A stretch of 64,000 nt of DNA from Microbacterium hydrocarbonoxydans. Its GTDB lineage: Bacteria; Actinomycetota; Actinomycetes; Actinomycetales; Microbacteriaceae. Location: assembly GCF_900105205.1 (NCBI RefSeq), contig NZ_FNSQ01000005.1, forward strand, positions 2,604,001 to 2,668,000, in the 5' to 3' direction. The position numbers and the translations under genes were made by a program. The first letter of the stretch is position 1. Every line of letters starts with the position of its first letter. The notes under the pieces are model-generated. The model was given only the letters and a program-made list of their open reading frames with translations, was not told the DNA's origin and searched no databases. Positions 26,640 to 33,786 of this stretch are shown here, in pieces.

Positions 26640-28121
26640 ATGTCCGCTGTCGACACCGGTTCGATCGCCACGCCCCCGGCCGCTGCCGCTCAGGGCGGTG
26701 AGATCGCACGCAGCGACATGCGTGTGATCTGGCTCCTGCTCGTCGCCGCATTCGTCGCCATCCTCAACGAGACGACGATGGGGATCGCGATCCCGCATCT
26801 CAACGTGGATCTCGGCATCCCGCCCGAGCTCGGTCAGTGGCTCACCAGCGCGTTCATGCTCACGATGGCCGTCGTCATCCCGACGACCGGGTTCATCCTG
26901 CAGCGCTTCACGACGCGTCAGGTCTTCATCGCCGCGATGATCTCGTTCTCGCTCGGCACCCTGGTGGCGCTCGTGGCACCGGGGTTCGAGATCCTGCTGG
27001 CCGGCCGCGTCATCCAGGCCGCCGGCACCGGCATCATGATGCCGCTGCTCATGACGACGATCATGAACGTCGTGCCTCCGCAGTCCCGCGGGCGGATGAT
27101 GGGCCGGGTCGGCCTGGTCATCTCCCTCGCGCCCGCGATCGGCCCGACGCTCGCCGGTGCCGTGCTCGAGACGCTGCACTGGCGCGCCCTGTTCGCGATC
27201 ATCCTGCCGATCGCCCTGATCTCCCTCTTCATGGGAGCCAAGTGGATGACCAACCTCGGCGAGACCAGGGTCGTCCCCCTCGACGTCCTGTCGATCCCGC
27301 TCGCAGCTCTCGGATTCGGTGGGATCGTGTTCGGCCTCAGCCAGTTCGGCGGCGAGGGCGGCTCGGGTGAGACCACCGGCATCATCGCGCTCGTCGTCGG
27401 TGCCGTCGCCCTGGCACTGTTCGTGTGGCGTCAGCTGCTGCTGCAGCGCGTCGACGACGCCCTCCTCGACCTGCGCGTGTTCCGCTCGGCCAACTTCACG
27501 TTCGCCGTCATCATCATGACGATCCTGGCGCTGTCGATGTTCGGCACGCTGACCCTGCTGCCGCAGTACCTGCAGAACGTCGCGGGCCTCAACGCCCTCG
27601 AGTCGGGACTCATCCTGCTGCCGGGCTCGGTGCTGATGGGTCTGCTCGGTCCGGTCATGGGGCGGGTGTACGACGCCCGCGGCACGCGACCGCTGCTGAT
27701 CCCCGGCACCGTCCTGGTCTCGGCAGCGCTGTTCTACTACTCCACGGTGGGCGAGCACACGGTCTGGTGGGTGCTGATCATCGTCCAGGCCGCGATGTCG
27801 GTCGGTCTCGCGATGTCGTTCACCCCGCTGTTCTCCGCGTCGCTCGGGTCCCTGCAGCGTTCGCTCTACTCGCACGGCTCTGCCGTGCTGAACACGCTCC
27901 AGCAGGTCGGCGGGGCCGCGGGCGTGGCCGTCCTCACGGTGACGTACTCCGCGATCCTGCATGCGGGCGAGGCGGAAGGCCTGCCGACGGCCGTCGCCGG
28001 AGCCCCGGGAGCACGCATGGCCTTCCTCATCGCCGCGATCATCTCGCTCGCGGCCGTCGCGCTGAGCGCGTTCGTCCGCAAGCCGGCAGACGACGCGGGA
28101 GCCGTGCACGGCGGTCACTGA
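26640..28121 (+). CDS. MFS drug exporter, DHA2/EmrB-QacA type (14 TM)
   Basis: A 493-residue transporter. ATG 26640 has TAGGAGG six bases upstream; the frame is open further upstream but that part includes the promoter. The first helix begins near residue 25 (VIWLLLVAAFVAILNETTMGIAIP), and about fourteen hydrophobic segments follow. The DHA2 features are motif D-like NETTMGIAIPHLNVDL, the GRVIQAAGTGIMMPLLMTTI segment and motif C-like GRVGLVISLAPAIGPTLAGAV. It uses the proton gradient to expel drugs or metabolites; the substrate is unknown. It is divergent from the ABC exporter. Confidence 0.92.
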   Translation: MSAVDTGSIATPPAAAAQGGEIARSDMRVIWLLLVAAFVAILNETTMGIAIPHLNVDLGIPPELGQWLTSAFMLTMAVVIPTTGFILQRFTTRQVFIAAMISFSLGTLVALVAPGFEILLAGRVIQAAGTGIMMPLLMTTIMNVVPPQSRGRMMGRVGLVISLAPAIGPTLAGAVLETLHWRALFAIILPIALISLFMGAKWMTNLGETRVVPLDVLSIPLAALGFGGIVFGLSQFGGEGGSGETTGIIALVVGAVALALFVWRQLLLQRVDDALLDLRVFRSANFTFAVIIMTILALSMFGTLTLLPQYLQNVAGLNALESGLILLPGSVLMGLLGPVMGRVYDARGTRPLLIPGTVLVSAALFYYSTVGEHTVWWVLIIVQAAMSVGLAMSFTPLFSASLGSLQRSLYSHGSAVLNTLQQVGGAAGVAVLTVTYSAILHAGEAEGLPTAVAGAPGARMAFLIAAIISLAAVALSAFVRKPADDAGAVHGGH

Positions 28122-28157
28122 GACCGGCGGTCACTGAGACCGGCGGTCACTGAGACC
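28110..28157. repeat. Three tandem 16-bp units at the MFS stop codon
   Basis: The 16-base unit GGCGGTCACTGAGACC occurs three times without interruption (28110-28125, 28126-28141, 28142-28157). The first unit supplies the MFS stop TGA. The last unit with the following GCC makes a GGCGGTC / GACCGCC hairpin (28142-28160) with loop ACTGA, so it can act as a terminator. The extra copies look like slippage duplications. Confidence 0.85.
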
Positions 28158-28169
28158 GCCAGAAACACC

Positions 28170-28233
28170 GCAGCGGCGGCGTCTGATCGCTACTGCGTCT
28201 TCGGCGCAGGGAAGTGGCAGACGCCGCCGCTGC
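28170..28233. terminator. 16-bp inverted repeat spanning the end of the small Cys-protein gene
   Basis: GCAGCGGCGGCGTCTG (28170-28185) and CAGACGCCGCCGCTGC (28218-28233) are perfect complements separated by 32 bases. The right arm encodes the YCSGGVC part of the small minus-strand protein, the loop holds its stop codon and the left arm lies beyond it. It could terminate transcripts from either side. Confidence 0.55.
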
Positions 28234-28336
28234 AGTATCCGGCGGCGGCATCGTCGAGCAGGTTCAGCGCGCCGGGGAGCTCGTGCAGCACAGCGGATGC
28301 ATCCTGCTCGGCGGGGTCCTGTGTCGTGGCCATCAT
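28190..28336 (-). CDS. Small cysteine-containing protein of unknown function
   Basis: A 48-residue reading frame starting at tandem ATGs (28336 and 28333) and ending AGYCSGGVCHFPAPKTQ. The two cysteines four residues apart plus a His (CSGGVCH) could bind a metal or form a disulfide. The N-terminal part is acidic and helix-prone (AVLHELPGALNLLDDAAA). The frame stays open upstream with protein-like composition to a GTG at 28432, which would give 80 residues and overlap the divergent acyltransferase start; no ribosome site is clear for either start. I do not recognise the family. It converges on the MFS gene, from which a long inverted repeat partly separates it. Confidence 0.55.
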   Translation of the reverse strand: MMATTQDPAEQDASAVLHELPGALNLLDDAAAGYCSGGVCHFPAPKTQ

Positions 28337-28424
28337 CCGATCGTACGCCTGCTGCGCGGGGGTGGCGTCGATTCGCGGATCGGTCGACAGTGCTCGGACA
28401 GGTTCCCTCCCGTACGGTGGACGA

Positions 28425-29003
28425 GTGCTCACACGACTCCTGGCCCGCCTGTTCTGGACCTTCAGCCGCTGGACCCTCACCGCAGAGGCGACCCCCACGC
28501 GGCCGACCATCCTGATCGGGGCCCCGCACACCTCCAACTGGGACTTCGTCCTGATGTTGGCCATCGCGTGGCAGCTGCGCATCGACGTGCACTGGCTCGG
28601 CAAGAGCAGCCTGTTCCGCGGATGGCGCGGTCCGGTCATGCGGCGCCTCGGCGGCATCCCCGTCGACCGGGCCGACCCTGCGCGGGTGGTGAAGGACGTC
28701 GTCGATCAGGTGAACTCGGGCGGCGTGTTCGGCCTGGTCATCACCCCGGATGGCACTCGAGGCGGCAACGAGTACTGGAAGTCCGGTTTCTATCGCATCG
28801 CGCGCGAGACCGGGATGCCGGTGACGCTGGGCTTCGTCGACCGCACCACGATGACCACCGGGCTCGGTCCGACCCTCGATCTCACCGGCGATGTGGCCGC
28901 CGACATGGACCGCATCCGGGCTTTCTACGCCGACAAGGCCGGGCTGCGCCCCGAACGGCGCACCGTGCCCCGGTTGCGTGAGGAGACCCCGGACGCTTCC
29001 TAG
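28425..29003 (+). CDS. PlsC-like glycerophospholipid acyltransferase
   Basis: A 192-residue protein with the acyltransferase HX4D motif as HTSNWD at about residue 36, followed by LGKSSLF and a GGIPVDR segment equivalent to the GVxFIDR block, then TPDGTRG, the counterpart of PEGTRS. These are the four blocks of the PlsC/1-acylglycerol-3-phosphate acyltransferase family, although the short size places it in a minor subgroup. GTG 28425 is leaderless-type: TACGGT (28413-28418) ends six bases before it. Its stop overlaps the stop of the convergent small gene in a CTAG. Confidence 0.85.
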   Translation: MLTRLLARLFWTFSRWTLTAEATPTRPTILIGAPHTSNWDFVLMLAIAWQLRIDVHWLGKSSLFRGWRGPVMRRLGGIPVDRADPARVVKDVVDQVNSGGVFGLVITPDGTRGGNEYWKSGFYRIARETGMPVTLGFVDRTTMTTGLGPTLDLTGDVAADMDRIRAFYADKAGLRPERRTVPRLREETPDAS

Positions 29004-29215
29004 TCGTTCGGCGCCTCGTCCGCCTGCTCCAGCTCGGTGCGTGCGAAATCGAGGTCGTCGTCGGAGAGGGTCTCCGCCATCCCCACGACCGCCCCCGTGA
29101 TCACCCTGATCTCCTCGCGCGCGGACTCTCCGAGATGGGGCGCGGATTCGAGGAGTCCGAGTCGAGCCTCGTCGGAGAGCTCCGACCACCAGTCCCTGAT
29201 CGGCGGCAGGGTCAT
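29000..29215 (-). CDS. Small hypothetical protein
   Basis: A 71-residue soluble, acidic and helical protein starting at ATG 29215 (MTLPPIRDWWSELSDEA) and ending with a run rich in Asp and Glu (LSDDDLDFARTELEQADEAPND). I do not recognise the family. It overlaps the acyltransferase stop by four bases on the opposite strand (CTAG) and is divergent from the DUF6328 gene with 69 bases between the starts. Confidence 0.65.
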   Translation of the reverse strand: MTLPPIRDWWSELSDEARLGLLESAPHLGESAREEIRVITGAVVGMAETLSDDDLDFARTELEQADEAPND

Positions 29216-29284
29216 CCGTGCACCTCCGCTCTCGCGGGCGCAAGCCGCTGGACAGCATCGATGCCGCCCAGCGAGACTGGAGCC

Positions 29285-29818
29285 ATGGAACCCGAAGATC
29301 TCCGCGGGCACGCTGTCGAGCGTGACGATCGCGCCGACGGACGCGATGAGACGCCCAACGAGCGCGCCGATCGCAACTGGGAGGAACTCCTCCAGGAGCT
29401 GCGGGTCATGCAGACCGGAACGCAGATCCTCACAGGGTTCCTGCTCGCCGTCGCCTTCACTCCTCGGTTCGAGGACATGGACGAGTTCCAGCGGGACGTG
29501 TACGTCGGGCTCGTCGCCCTCGCTGCGCTCGCCACGATCCTGGCACTCGCCCCTGTCGGCATGCACCGCGCCCTGTTCGGCCGGCGGCGCAAGCCGGAGC
29601 TCGTGCGTGTGGCCGCACGGATCGTGAAGATCGATCTCGTCGCGATCGCCGCACTCACCATCGGTGTGACGACGCTCATCATCGACTTCACGGTAGACCG
29701 GGCTGCGGGACTCATCGCGCTGGTCTCCTCACTCGTGGTCGTCGTGCTGCTCTGGGTGCTTCTCCCCCGCCTCGTCAAACGTGAGGCGGAACGCCGACGG
29801 GGCGTCGATCGCGGATGA
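29285..29818 (+). CDS. DUF6328 family membrane protein
   Basis: A 177-residue protein with a charged N-terminus (about 1-35), the family signature RNWEELLQELRVMQTGTQILTGFLLAVAFTPRF, and four membrane helices ending in a basic tail (KREAERRRGVDRG). ATG 29285 is the first that yields the full acidic N-terminus. No function is established for DUF6328. Its stop lies inside a hairpin shared with the convergent dps gene. Confidence 0.8.
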   Translation: MEPEDLRGHAVERDDRADGRDETPNERADRNWEELLQELRVMQTGTQILTGFLLAVAFTPRFEDMDEFQRDVYVGLVALAALATILALAPVGMHRALFGRRRKPELVRVAARIVKIDLVAIAALTIGVTTLIIDFTVDRAAGLIALVSSLVVVVLLWVLLPRLVKREAERRRGVDRG

Positions 29819-29830
29819 TCGACGCCCCGT
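29797..29830. terminator. Bidirectional terminator between DUF6328 and dps genes
   Basis: ACGGGGCGTCGATC (29797-29810) and GATCGACGCCCCGT (29817-29830) make a 14-bp perfect stem with a 6-base loop containing the start of the DUF6328 stop codon. It lies between convergent genes and can serve both. Confidence 0.8.
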
Positions 29831-29839
29831 GGCGGCGGG

Positions 29840-30394
29840 TCAGCGTCCGGCCGGGCTGCGGTTCTCCGCGCTGACCATCCAGGCGAACTGCTCGAGGCTC
29901 TCGATCACCGCGTGCAGGATGTCGGCGGACGTCGGGTCCTCCTCGTCGACGGCGTCGTGGACCCCTCTGATCGTGCCGACGGCGGCATCCAGACGCTCCG
30001 TGATCAGGTCGATCGTGTCGGTGGTCGACACCTCGCCGGCGGGGAAGGCGGGCAACGACGTCGTCTCGGCGATGGTGTCCGTCCGGCCGTCCGGCACGGC
30101 ATGCAGGGCGCGCATGCGCTCCGCGACCGTGTCGCTGAAGGTGCGCGCGGCCTCGATGATCTCGTCGAGCTGACGGTGGGTGTCGCGGAAGTTGCGGCCG
30201 ACGACGTTCCAGTGCGCCTGCTTGCCCTGCAGCGACAGCTCGATCAGGTCGACCAGCACGACCTGCAGATTGGCCGCCAGTGTGGGCGACGCGGTGAAGC
30301 CCTTCTCGGCGTTCTGTCGCCGCGTCGTCTTCGCGCCGCGCTTCGACGAGCCGGACTTCGGCTTGGGGGTGTCGGACTTCTTGTTCTCAGCCAT
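29840..30394 (-). CDS. dps: Dps family DNA-protecting ferritin-like protein
   Basis: A 184-residue Dps. ATG 30394 has AGGAGG just upstream. The first ~32 residues are rich in Lys, Arg and Ser (KPKSGSSKRGAKTTRRQ), a DNA-binding tail known from actinobacterial Dps. The ferroxidase region reads KQAHWNVVGRNFRDTHRQLDEIIE, giving the His, Asp and Glu ligands at the dimer interface. Dodecamers store iron and shield DNA under oxidative stress or starvation. A divergent GNAT gene lies upstream. Confidence 0.94.
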   Translation of the reverse strand: MAENKKSDTPKPKSGSSKRGAKTTRRQNAEKGFTASPTLAANLQVVLVDLIELSLQGKQAHWNVVGRNFRDTHRQLDEIIEAARTFSDTVAERMRALHAVPDGRTDTIAETTSLPAFPAGEVSTTDTIDLITERLDAAVGTIRGVHDAVDEEDPTSADILHAVIESLEQFAWMVSAENRSPAGR

Positions 30395-30492
30395 GGGTTG
30401 TCCTCCTGCTCTCTGGCCTGCGACGGTAGCCGCGCGGGGAGGCCGAATCGAGGGGGTTGACACTGCCCGCGGTGACGTCCGATCGTGGCGCA

Positions 30493-31062
30493 GTGACGAA
30501 TTCAGAGACACCGACTTCACAGACACCGACTTCACAGACACCGACGACACAGACGACCGGCAGCGGAGCGGAGGTGGTGATCGCCCCGATCACTGAAGCG
30601 GATGCCGGTGAGGTCCTCACCCTGCAGCGCGCCGCCTTCGTCTCGGAAGCCCAGATCTACGGCAGCGCAGACATGCCGCCCCTGACGCAGACGCTCGCCG
30701 AGGTGGAAGCGGAGCTCCGCTCGAGCACCGGCCTGACCGCCCGCATCGACGGACGACTCGTGGGGGCGATCCGCTACCGCGAGGACGACGGGGTGCTGCT
30801 GATCGGTCGGATCGCCATCGCACCGGACACCCAGGGCGAGGGCATCGGGCGCACGCTGCTCGCCGAGGCGGAGCGCTCGTCCACGGCACGCGTGGCCGAG
30901 CTCTTCACCGGCAGTCTGAGCGAGGCCAACATCCGGCTGTACGAGGCGTGCGGATACGAGGAGGCCGAGCGGGTGCCCCAGGGCGACGGCACCGATCAGG
31001 TCTTCCTGAGAAAACCTCTGCATCAGGTGGGAGACCCCTCCGAACCGCGCGCGTCGGGTTGA
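30493..31062 (+). CDS. GNAT family N-acetyltransferase
   Basis: A 189-residue protein. Its core (from about residue 27, EVVIAPITEADAGEVLTLQRAAF) matches GNAT acetyltransferases, with the acetyl-CoA loop IAPDTQGEGIGRTLLAEAE and the C-terminal NIRLYEACGYEE. Start choice: TTGACA at 30457-30462 and GATCGT at 30481-30486 look like -35 and -10, with GTG 30493 exactly six bases after the -10, so a leaderless start is preferred over the in-frame TTG 30457 or GTG 30472. Residues 4-20 are a (SQTPT)n repeat encoded by 15-bp tandem units. The acetyl acceptor is unknown. Confidence 0.85.
   Translation: MTNSETPTSQTPTSQTPTTQTTGSGAEVVIAPITEADAGEVLTLQRAAFVSEAQIYGSADMPPLTQTLAEVEAELRSSTGLTARIDGRLVGAIRYREDDGVLLIGRIAIAPDTQGEGIGRTLLAEAERSSTARVAELFTGSLSEANIRLYEACGYEEAERVPQGDGTDQVFLRKPLHQVGDPSEPRASG
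30501..30545 (+). repeat. 15-bp tandem repeat coding for SQTPT
   Basis: Three adjacent units of TTCACAGACACCGAC (the first with one change) lie in frame at the N-terminus of the acetyltransferase, and a degenerate fourth follows. The unit length is a multiple of three, so copy number can change without breaking the frame. Confidence 0.85.
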
Positions 31063-31139
31063 AAACGACCCCGCCGGTGCGGAATCGTGGCCCGGACACG
31101 TCGCGTCCGCGGCGTGACCGCAACCGGAAGGAGAGTCTC

Positions 31140-31439
31140 GTGCTCACCCTCACCGACAACGCCACCGCAATCGTCAACACCCTCGTCAGCCGTCAGACCG
31201 ACGCTGACGACGCCGGCCTCCGCATCCACTCGACGCCGGCTCCCGGACCGGACGGCGGCGCACGCCTCGCCGTCCTCGTCACCCCCGACCCCGAGCCCGC
31301 GGATCAGGTCGTCGAGGTGTCCGGCACCCGCCTGTTCCTCGACGAGACGGCAGCGGCCGCCCTCGACGACAAGATCCTGGACGCCGGGGTCGATGACGAG
31401 GGCTCGGTGTCCTTCGCCGTGCTGTCGCAGGTCGCCTGA
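31140..31439 (+). CDS. HesB/IscA-like protein lacking the cluster cysteines
   Basis: A 99-residue protein with the A-type Fe-S carrier fold: LTLTDNATAIVNTLV, GLRIHSTP and VEVSGTRLFLDETAAAALDDKILD, ending VSFAVLSQ. A-type carriers hold iron or a cluster through three cysteines (one central, and a C-terminal CGC); none is present here, so classical cluster transfer is unlikely. Cysteine-free relatives are common in Actinobacteria and are annotated by fold only. GTG 31140 follows GGAAGGAGA. A strong terminator follows. Confidence 0.8.
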   Translation: MLTLTDNATAIVNTLVSRQTDADDAGLRIHSTPAPGPDGGARLAVLVTPDPEPADQVVEVSGTRLFLDETAAAALDDKILDAGVDDEGSVSFAVLSQVA

Positions 31440-31460
31440 CGGCTCGCCCCCAGGATTCAC

Positions 31461-31493
31461 CGGATGCCGCGGCTCGCTGAGCCGCGGCATCCG
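31461..31493 (+). terminator. Terminator after the HesB-like gene
   Basis: CGGATGCCGCGGCTC and GAGCCGCGGCATCCG form a perfect 15-bp stem with a 3-base loop. The arm CGGATGCCGC recurs in the terminators after fumC and phoH. Confidence 0.8.
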
Positions 31494-31591
31494 TGCGTCC
31501 GCCGGGAGTGCGCGCGAGTGCGCGCACCCGGCGCTCGCGTAGGTTAGAGGGAGAGCGCGATCGTCGCCGCTCGAGGAGGACCGTTCACCGC

Positions 31592-31936
31592 ATGAAGTTG
31601 GCACTGCTCCGTCGGTACGTCGTCCTCGCTGACACGCTGCACTTCCCGCGCGCGGCGAAGGAGCTCGGGATCCCGCTCGCCTCGCTCTACACCTCCCTCG
31701 ACAAGCTCGAGGCCGAGGTCGGACACACACTCGTCAACCGCGAGGGCACGCCCCGGTTGACCAGTGTCGGGGAGCTGTTCCTCGTCGAGGCGCGCGCGAC
31801 CGTCGCGGCGGCGCCGCCACCAGCCCCGAAGACCGTCGCCCCGGCCGGCGGCAAGGCCAAGGCATCGAAGGGCAAGGGTCGCGCGCCCATCGTGAAGGGG
31901 CAGCCGAAGCCCTACAAGAAGCGTCAGGGACGCTGA
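31592..31936 (+). CDS. LysR-type HTH protein without effector domain
   Basis: A 114-residue protein. ATG 31592 has GAGGAGGA upstream. Residues 1-60 are a LysR N-terminal helix-turn-helix (LLRRYVVLADTLHFPRAAKELGIPLASLYTSLDKLEAEVGHTLVNRE). In place of the ~200-residue effector domain there is a Pro/Ala linker and a strongly basic tail rich in Lys and Gly (GGKAKASKGKGRAPIVKGQPKPYKKRQGR). This could be a free-standing nucleoid-associated or anti-activator DNA-binding protein rather than a decayed gene, since the frame is clean. It converges on the ABC-F gene. Confidence 0.8.
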   Translation: MKLALLRRYVVLADTLHFPRAAKELGIPLASLYTSLDKLEAEVGHTLVNREGTPRLTSVGELFLVEARATVAAAPPPAPKTVAPAGGKAKASKGKGRAPIVKGQPKPYKKRQGR

Positions 31937-31939
31937 GGC

Positions 31940-33604
31940 TCAGTCTTCCGACACCTGTCCGGCCTCGACGCGCCACCGACGGTCGGTGTGGACGGCGTCG
32001 AGCATCCGCCGATCATGCGTGACCAGCAGCAGCGTCCCCGTGTACGACTCGAGGGCCTGCTCCAGCTGCTCGATGGCGGGGAGATCGAGATGGTTCGTGG
32101 GTTCGTCGAGCACCAGCAGATTGACGCCGCGGGCCTGCAGGAGCGCGAGCGCCGCTCGGGTCCGCTCCCCCGGCGACAGCCCGTCGACCGGGCGGGTGAC
32201 GTGGTCCGCCCTGAGTCCGAACTTCGCGAGCAATGTCCGCACCTCCGCAGAGGCCATCTCCGGCACGAGCGACTCGAAGGCGTCGGCGAGCGCCGCGTCG
32301 CCGACGAGGAGCGATCGGGCCTGATCGATCTCCCCGACCTGCACGCTGCTCCCCTGCGCCGAGGTGCCCTCGACGGGCGCCTGGCGTCCCAGCAGCGCGC
32401 GCAGGAGCGTCGATTTGCCCGCTCCGTTCGGGCCTGTGATGCCGATCCGGTCTCCCGCGTCGACCTGCAGCGACACGGGGCCGAGCGAGAAGTCACCCTG
32501 ACGGAAGACCGCTGAGTTCAGCGTCGAGACGACAGTGCTCGATCGGGGCGCCGAGCCGATGGTGAACTCGAGCTGCCACTCCTTGCGCGGCTCCTCGACC
32601 TCGTCGAGGCGCGCGATGCGGCTCTCCATCTGGCGCACCTTCTGAGCCTGCTTCTCGCTCGACTCCGTCGACGCCTTGCGCCTGATCTTGTCGTTGTCCG
32701 GCGCCTTCTTCATGGCGTTGCGCACGCCCTGGCTCGACCACTCGCGCTGGGTCCGAGCACGCGCGACGAGATCGGCCTTCTTGTCGGCGAACTCGTCGTA
32801 CTTCTCCCGCAGGTGACGGCGCACGACGGCCCGCTCCTCGATGTATGCGTCGTATCCTCCGCCGTACAGCCGGTGACTGTTCTGAGCGAGGTCGAGCTCC
32901 AGTACGCGCGTCACGCTGCGCGCGAGGAATTCGCGGTCGTGGCTGACGAGCACGACGCCCCCGCGCAGCCCGCGGACGAAGGCTTCCAACCGCTCGAGTC
33001 CGTCGAGGTCGAGGTCGTTGGTCGGCTCGTCGAGGAACACGATGTCGAAGCGCGACAGCAGAAGCGCGGCGAGACCGACGCGGGCGGCCTGCCCGCCCGA
33101 GAGACCGGTCATGAGCGCGTCTGCTCCGACCCCACTGTCGCCGGGCAGCCCGAGGTCGGCGAGCATCGCGGGGATGCGCTCGTCGAGATCGGCGGCACCA
33201 CTCGCCAGCCACCGGTCCAACGCCTGGGAGTACGTGTCGGCCGGGTCGGTGCCCGCCGGGACGAGCGACGGGTCGCCGAGCGCGGCCGCCGCGGCATCCA
33301 TGTCCTCGGTCGCCGCCGCGCACCCGGTGCGCCGGGCGATGTACTGCGAGACCGTCTCCCCCTCGACGCGCTCGTGCTCCTGCGGCAGCCATCCGACGAA
33401 CGCGTCGGCGGGAGCGAGGGACACCGTACCCTCCGCGGGCGGGAGAACGCCGGCCAGGATCCGCAGCAGCGTGGACTTGCCAGCGCCGTTGGCGCCGACG
33501 ACTCCGATCACGTCACCGGGGGCGACCGTCAGATCGAGCCCCTCGAAGAGGATGCGGTGGCCGTAGCCGCCCGCCAGATTCTGGGCGACGAGGGTGGCGG
33601 TCAT
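31940..33604 (-). CDS. ABC-F family ATPase
   Basis: A 554-residue soluble protein with two ABC domains and no membrane part. Domain 1 has Walker A GANGAGKSTLLRIL, signature LSGGQAARVGLAALLL and Walker B IVFLDEPTNDLD. Domain 2 has GPNGAGKSTLLRALL, LSPGERTRAALALLQ and LLVLDEPTNHLD. Between them lies a charged helical linker (about 245-325) rich in Lys, Arg and Glu, the P-site tRNA interaction motif region. Members act on the ribosome as translation factors or antibiotic-protection proteins. ATG 33604 follows GAGGAT by six bases, a possible leaderless start. Confidence 0.93.
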   Translation of the reverse strand: MTATLVAQNLAGGYGHRILFEGLDLTVAPGDVIGVVGANGAGKSTLLRILAGVLPPAEGTVSLAPADAFVGWLPQEHERVEGETVSQYIARRTGCAAATEDMDAAAAALGDPSLVPAGTDPADTYSQALDRWLASGAADLDERIPAMLADLGLPGDSGVGADALMTGLSGGQAARVGLAALLLSRFDIVFLDEPTNDLDLDGLERLEAFVRGLRGGVVLVSHDREFLARSVTRVLELDLAQNSHRLYGGGYDAYIEERAVVRRHLREKYDEFADKKADLVARARTQREWSSQGVRNAMKKAPDNDKIRRKASTESSEKQAQKVRQMESRIARLDEVEEPRKEWQLEFTIGSAPRSSTVVSTLNSAVFRQGDFSLGPVSLQVDAGDRIGITGPNGAGKSTLLRALLGRQAPVEGTSAQGSSVQVGEIDQARSLLVGDAALADAFESLVPEMASAEVRTLLAKFGLRADHVTRPVDGLSPGERTRAALALLQARGVNLLVLDEPTNHLDLPAIEQLEQALESYTGTLLLVTHDRRMLDAVHTDRRWRVEAGQVSED

Positions 33605-33687
33605 CTTCCCATCCTCTCAGCCGGCCGAGTACCTCACGACACCTGGGCTGGTGCTCGCGGCAGGCGACGACGGCGATGTGATGTGCC

Positions 33688-33762
33688 GGTCTGCACGCGG
33701 TGCCCCGGACCGCACACTCTTCTCGTCGAGACCTCTGCAATCTGGGGCATCCTGTGCAGACC
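33688..33762. repeat. Dispersed palindromic element, copy A
   Basis: A 75-bp imperfect palindrome beginning GGTCTGCACGCGGTGCCCC and ending GGGGCATCCTGTGCAGACC, with TCTCGTCGAGA at its centre. The right half is nearly the same as copy D near 51.0 kb, and the TCTGCAC...TGCCCC word recurs in copies B and C. It fills most of the gap between the ABC-F start and the hydrolase stop. Confidence 0.8.
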
Positions 33763-33786
33763 GTACGGTCGTCGTCTGGAGCCGGG

